Origin: an uncultured Acidimicrobiaceae bacterium
GTDB taxonomy: Bacteria > Actinomycetota > Acidimicrobiia > Spongiisociales > SHLN01
Direction: 5' to 3'
Assembly: GCA_947259275.1 (NCBI GenBank)
Contig: CAMYMH010000022.1
Coordinates: 1 to 43,620 of the forward strand
DNA: 43,620 bases
The notes under the pieces were generated by a model. It made no database searches, had not been told where the DNA came from, and saw nothing but the letters and a program-made list of their open reading frames with translations. Each line of letters begins with the position of its first letter. Within the stretch, counting starts at the first letter, position 1. This document shows, piece by piece, positions 43,522-43,620 of this stretch. The position numbers and the translations under genes are program-made.

Positions 43522-43620
<99 letters not shown>

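Overview
The window looks like a chromosomal segment of a high-GC actinobacterium, probably of the class Acidimicrobiia or a relative. The pointers are secreted proteins with long Thr/Pro (PPTTTT) linkers, an LLM-family F420-type oxidoreductase, a RamB-type acetate regulator, the actinobacterial trio MSMEG_4193 phosphatase / DUF3090 / SCO1664, an archaeal-type (type II) GAPDH and many 4-bp ATGA gene overlaps. This placement is inference from gene content; no marker gene was compared.

Layout. 1-6.7 kb: two Thr-rich secreted or anchored proteins sharing a C-terminal domain, YajQ, an LLM oxidoreductase, DUF2277, a hemolysin-III-like membrane protein, a DM13 protein and a PQQ-type sugar dehydrogenase lipoprotein. 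6.7-12.3 kb: an RRM protein and DEAD-box helicase, an M15 peptidase lipoprotein, and a large DUF4012 protein with a C-terminal jelly-roll-like domain. 12.3-16.2 kb: azlD with a broken azlC, a double-hotdog thioesterase and a ClC chloride transporter. 16.3-22.9 kb: a RamB-like regulator divergent from malate synthase, isocitrate lyase, class II fructose-bisphosphatase and type II GAPDH, which together make a compact acetate-to-sugar module. 22.9-24.8 kb: a decayed GH13 glucosidase and intact trehalose synthase. 24.9-27.8 kb: a molybdate operon led by an HTH-TOBE regulator. 27.8-28.5 kb: a thioredoxin-fold lipoprotein whose WCxxC motif reads W-A-P-H-UGA-P-T-C with the frame open beyond. 28.5-42 kb: an EEP-nuclease remnant, SURF1, the phosphatase/DUF3090/SCO1664 trio, a gamma-glutamyltransferase, a thioesterase remnant, SSB, metallo-hydrolase, methyltransferases, TPR protein, TerC, an ABC exporter and small dimeric-barrel proteins. 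42.3-43.6 kb, minus strand: the 3' part of an rRNA operon (23S, then 5S, then terminator).

Two findings stand out. First, the UGA in the thioredoxin-like gene replaces the first active-site Cys of a DsbE/Mpt53-type protein and is followed 9 nt later by a perfect 8-bp hairpin with a G-starting loop, as expected for a bacterial SECIS. It is a candidate selenoprotein. Second, the 23S rRNA gene is interrupted in the GAACGU/CGUGAGACAG sequence (E. coli position about 2593) by a 714-nt group I intron that encodes a single-motif LAGLIDADG protein visibly related to I-CreI, the endonuclease of the algal chloroplast intron at this same site.

A further pattern is gene decay. azlC, a GH13 glucosidase, an EEP nuclease and a PaaI-like thioesterase, all on the minus strand, keep recognisable N- and C-terminal pieces but have lost internal segments and carry frameshifts, while neighbours are intact and the ATGA junctions survive. 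Short perfect hairpins, several with a GCC-GAA-GGC core, lie in intergenic DNA near 8.55 kb and in an array downstream of the rRNA operon.
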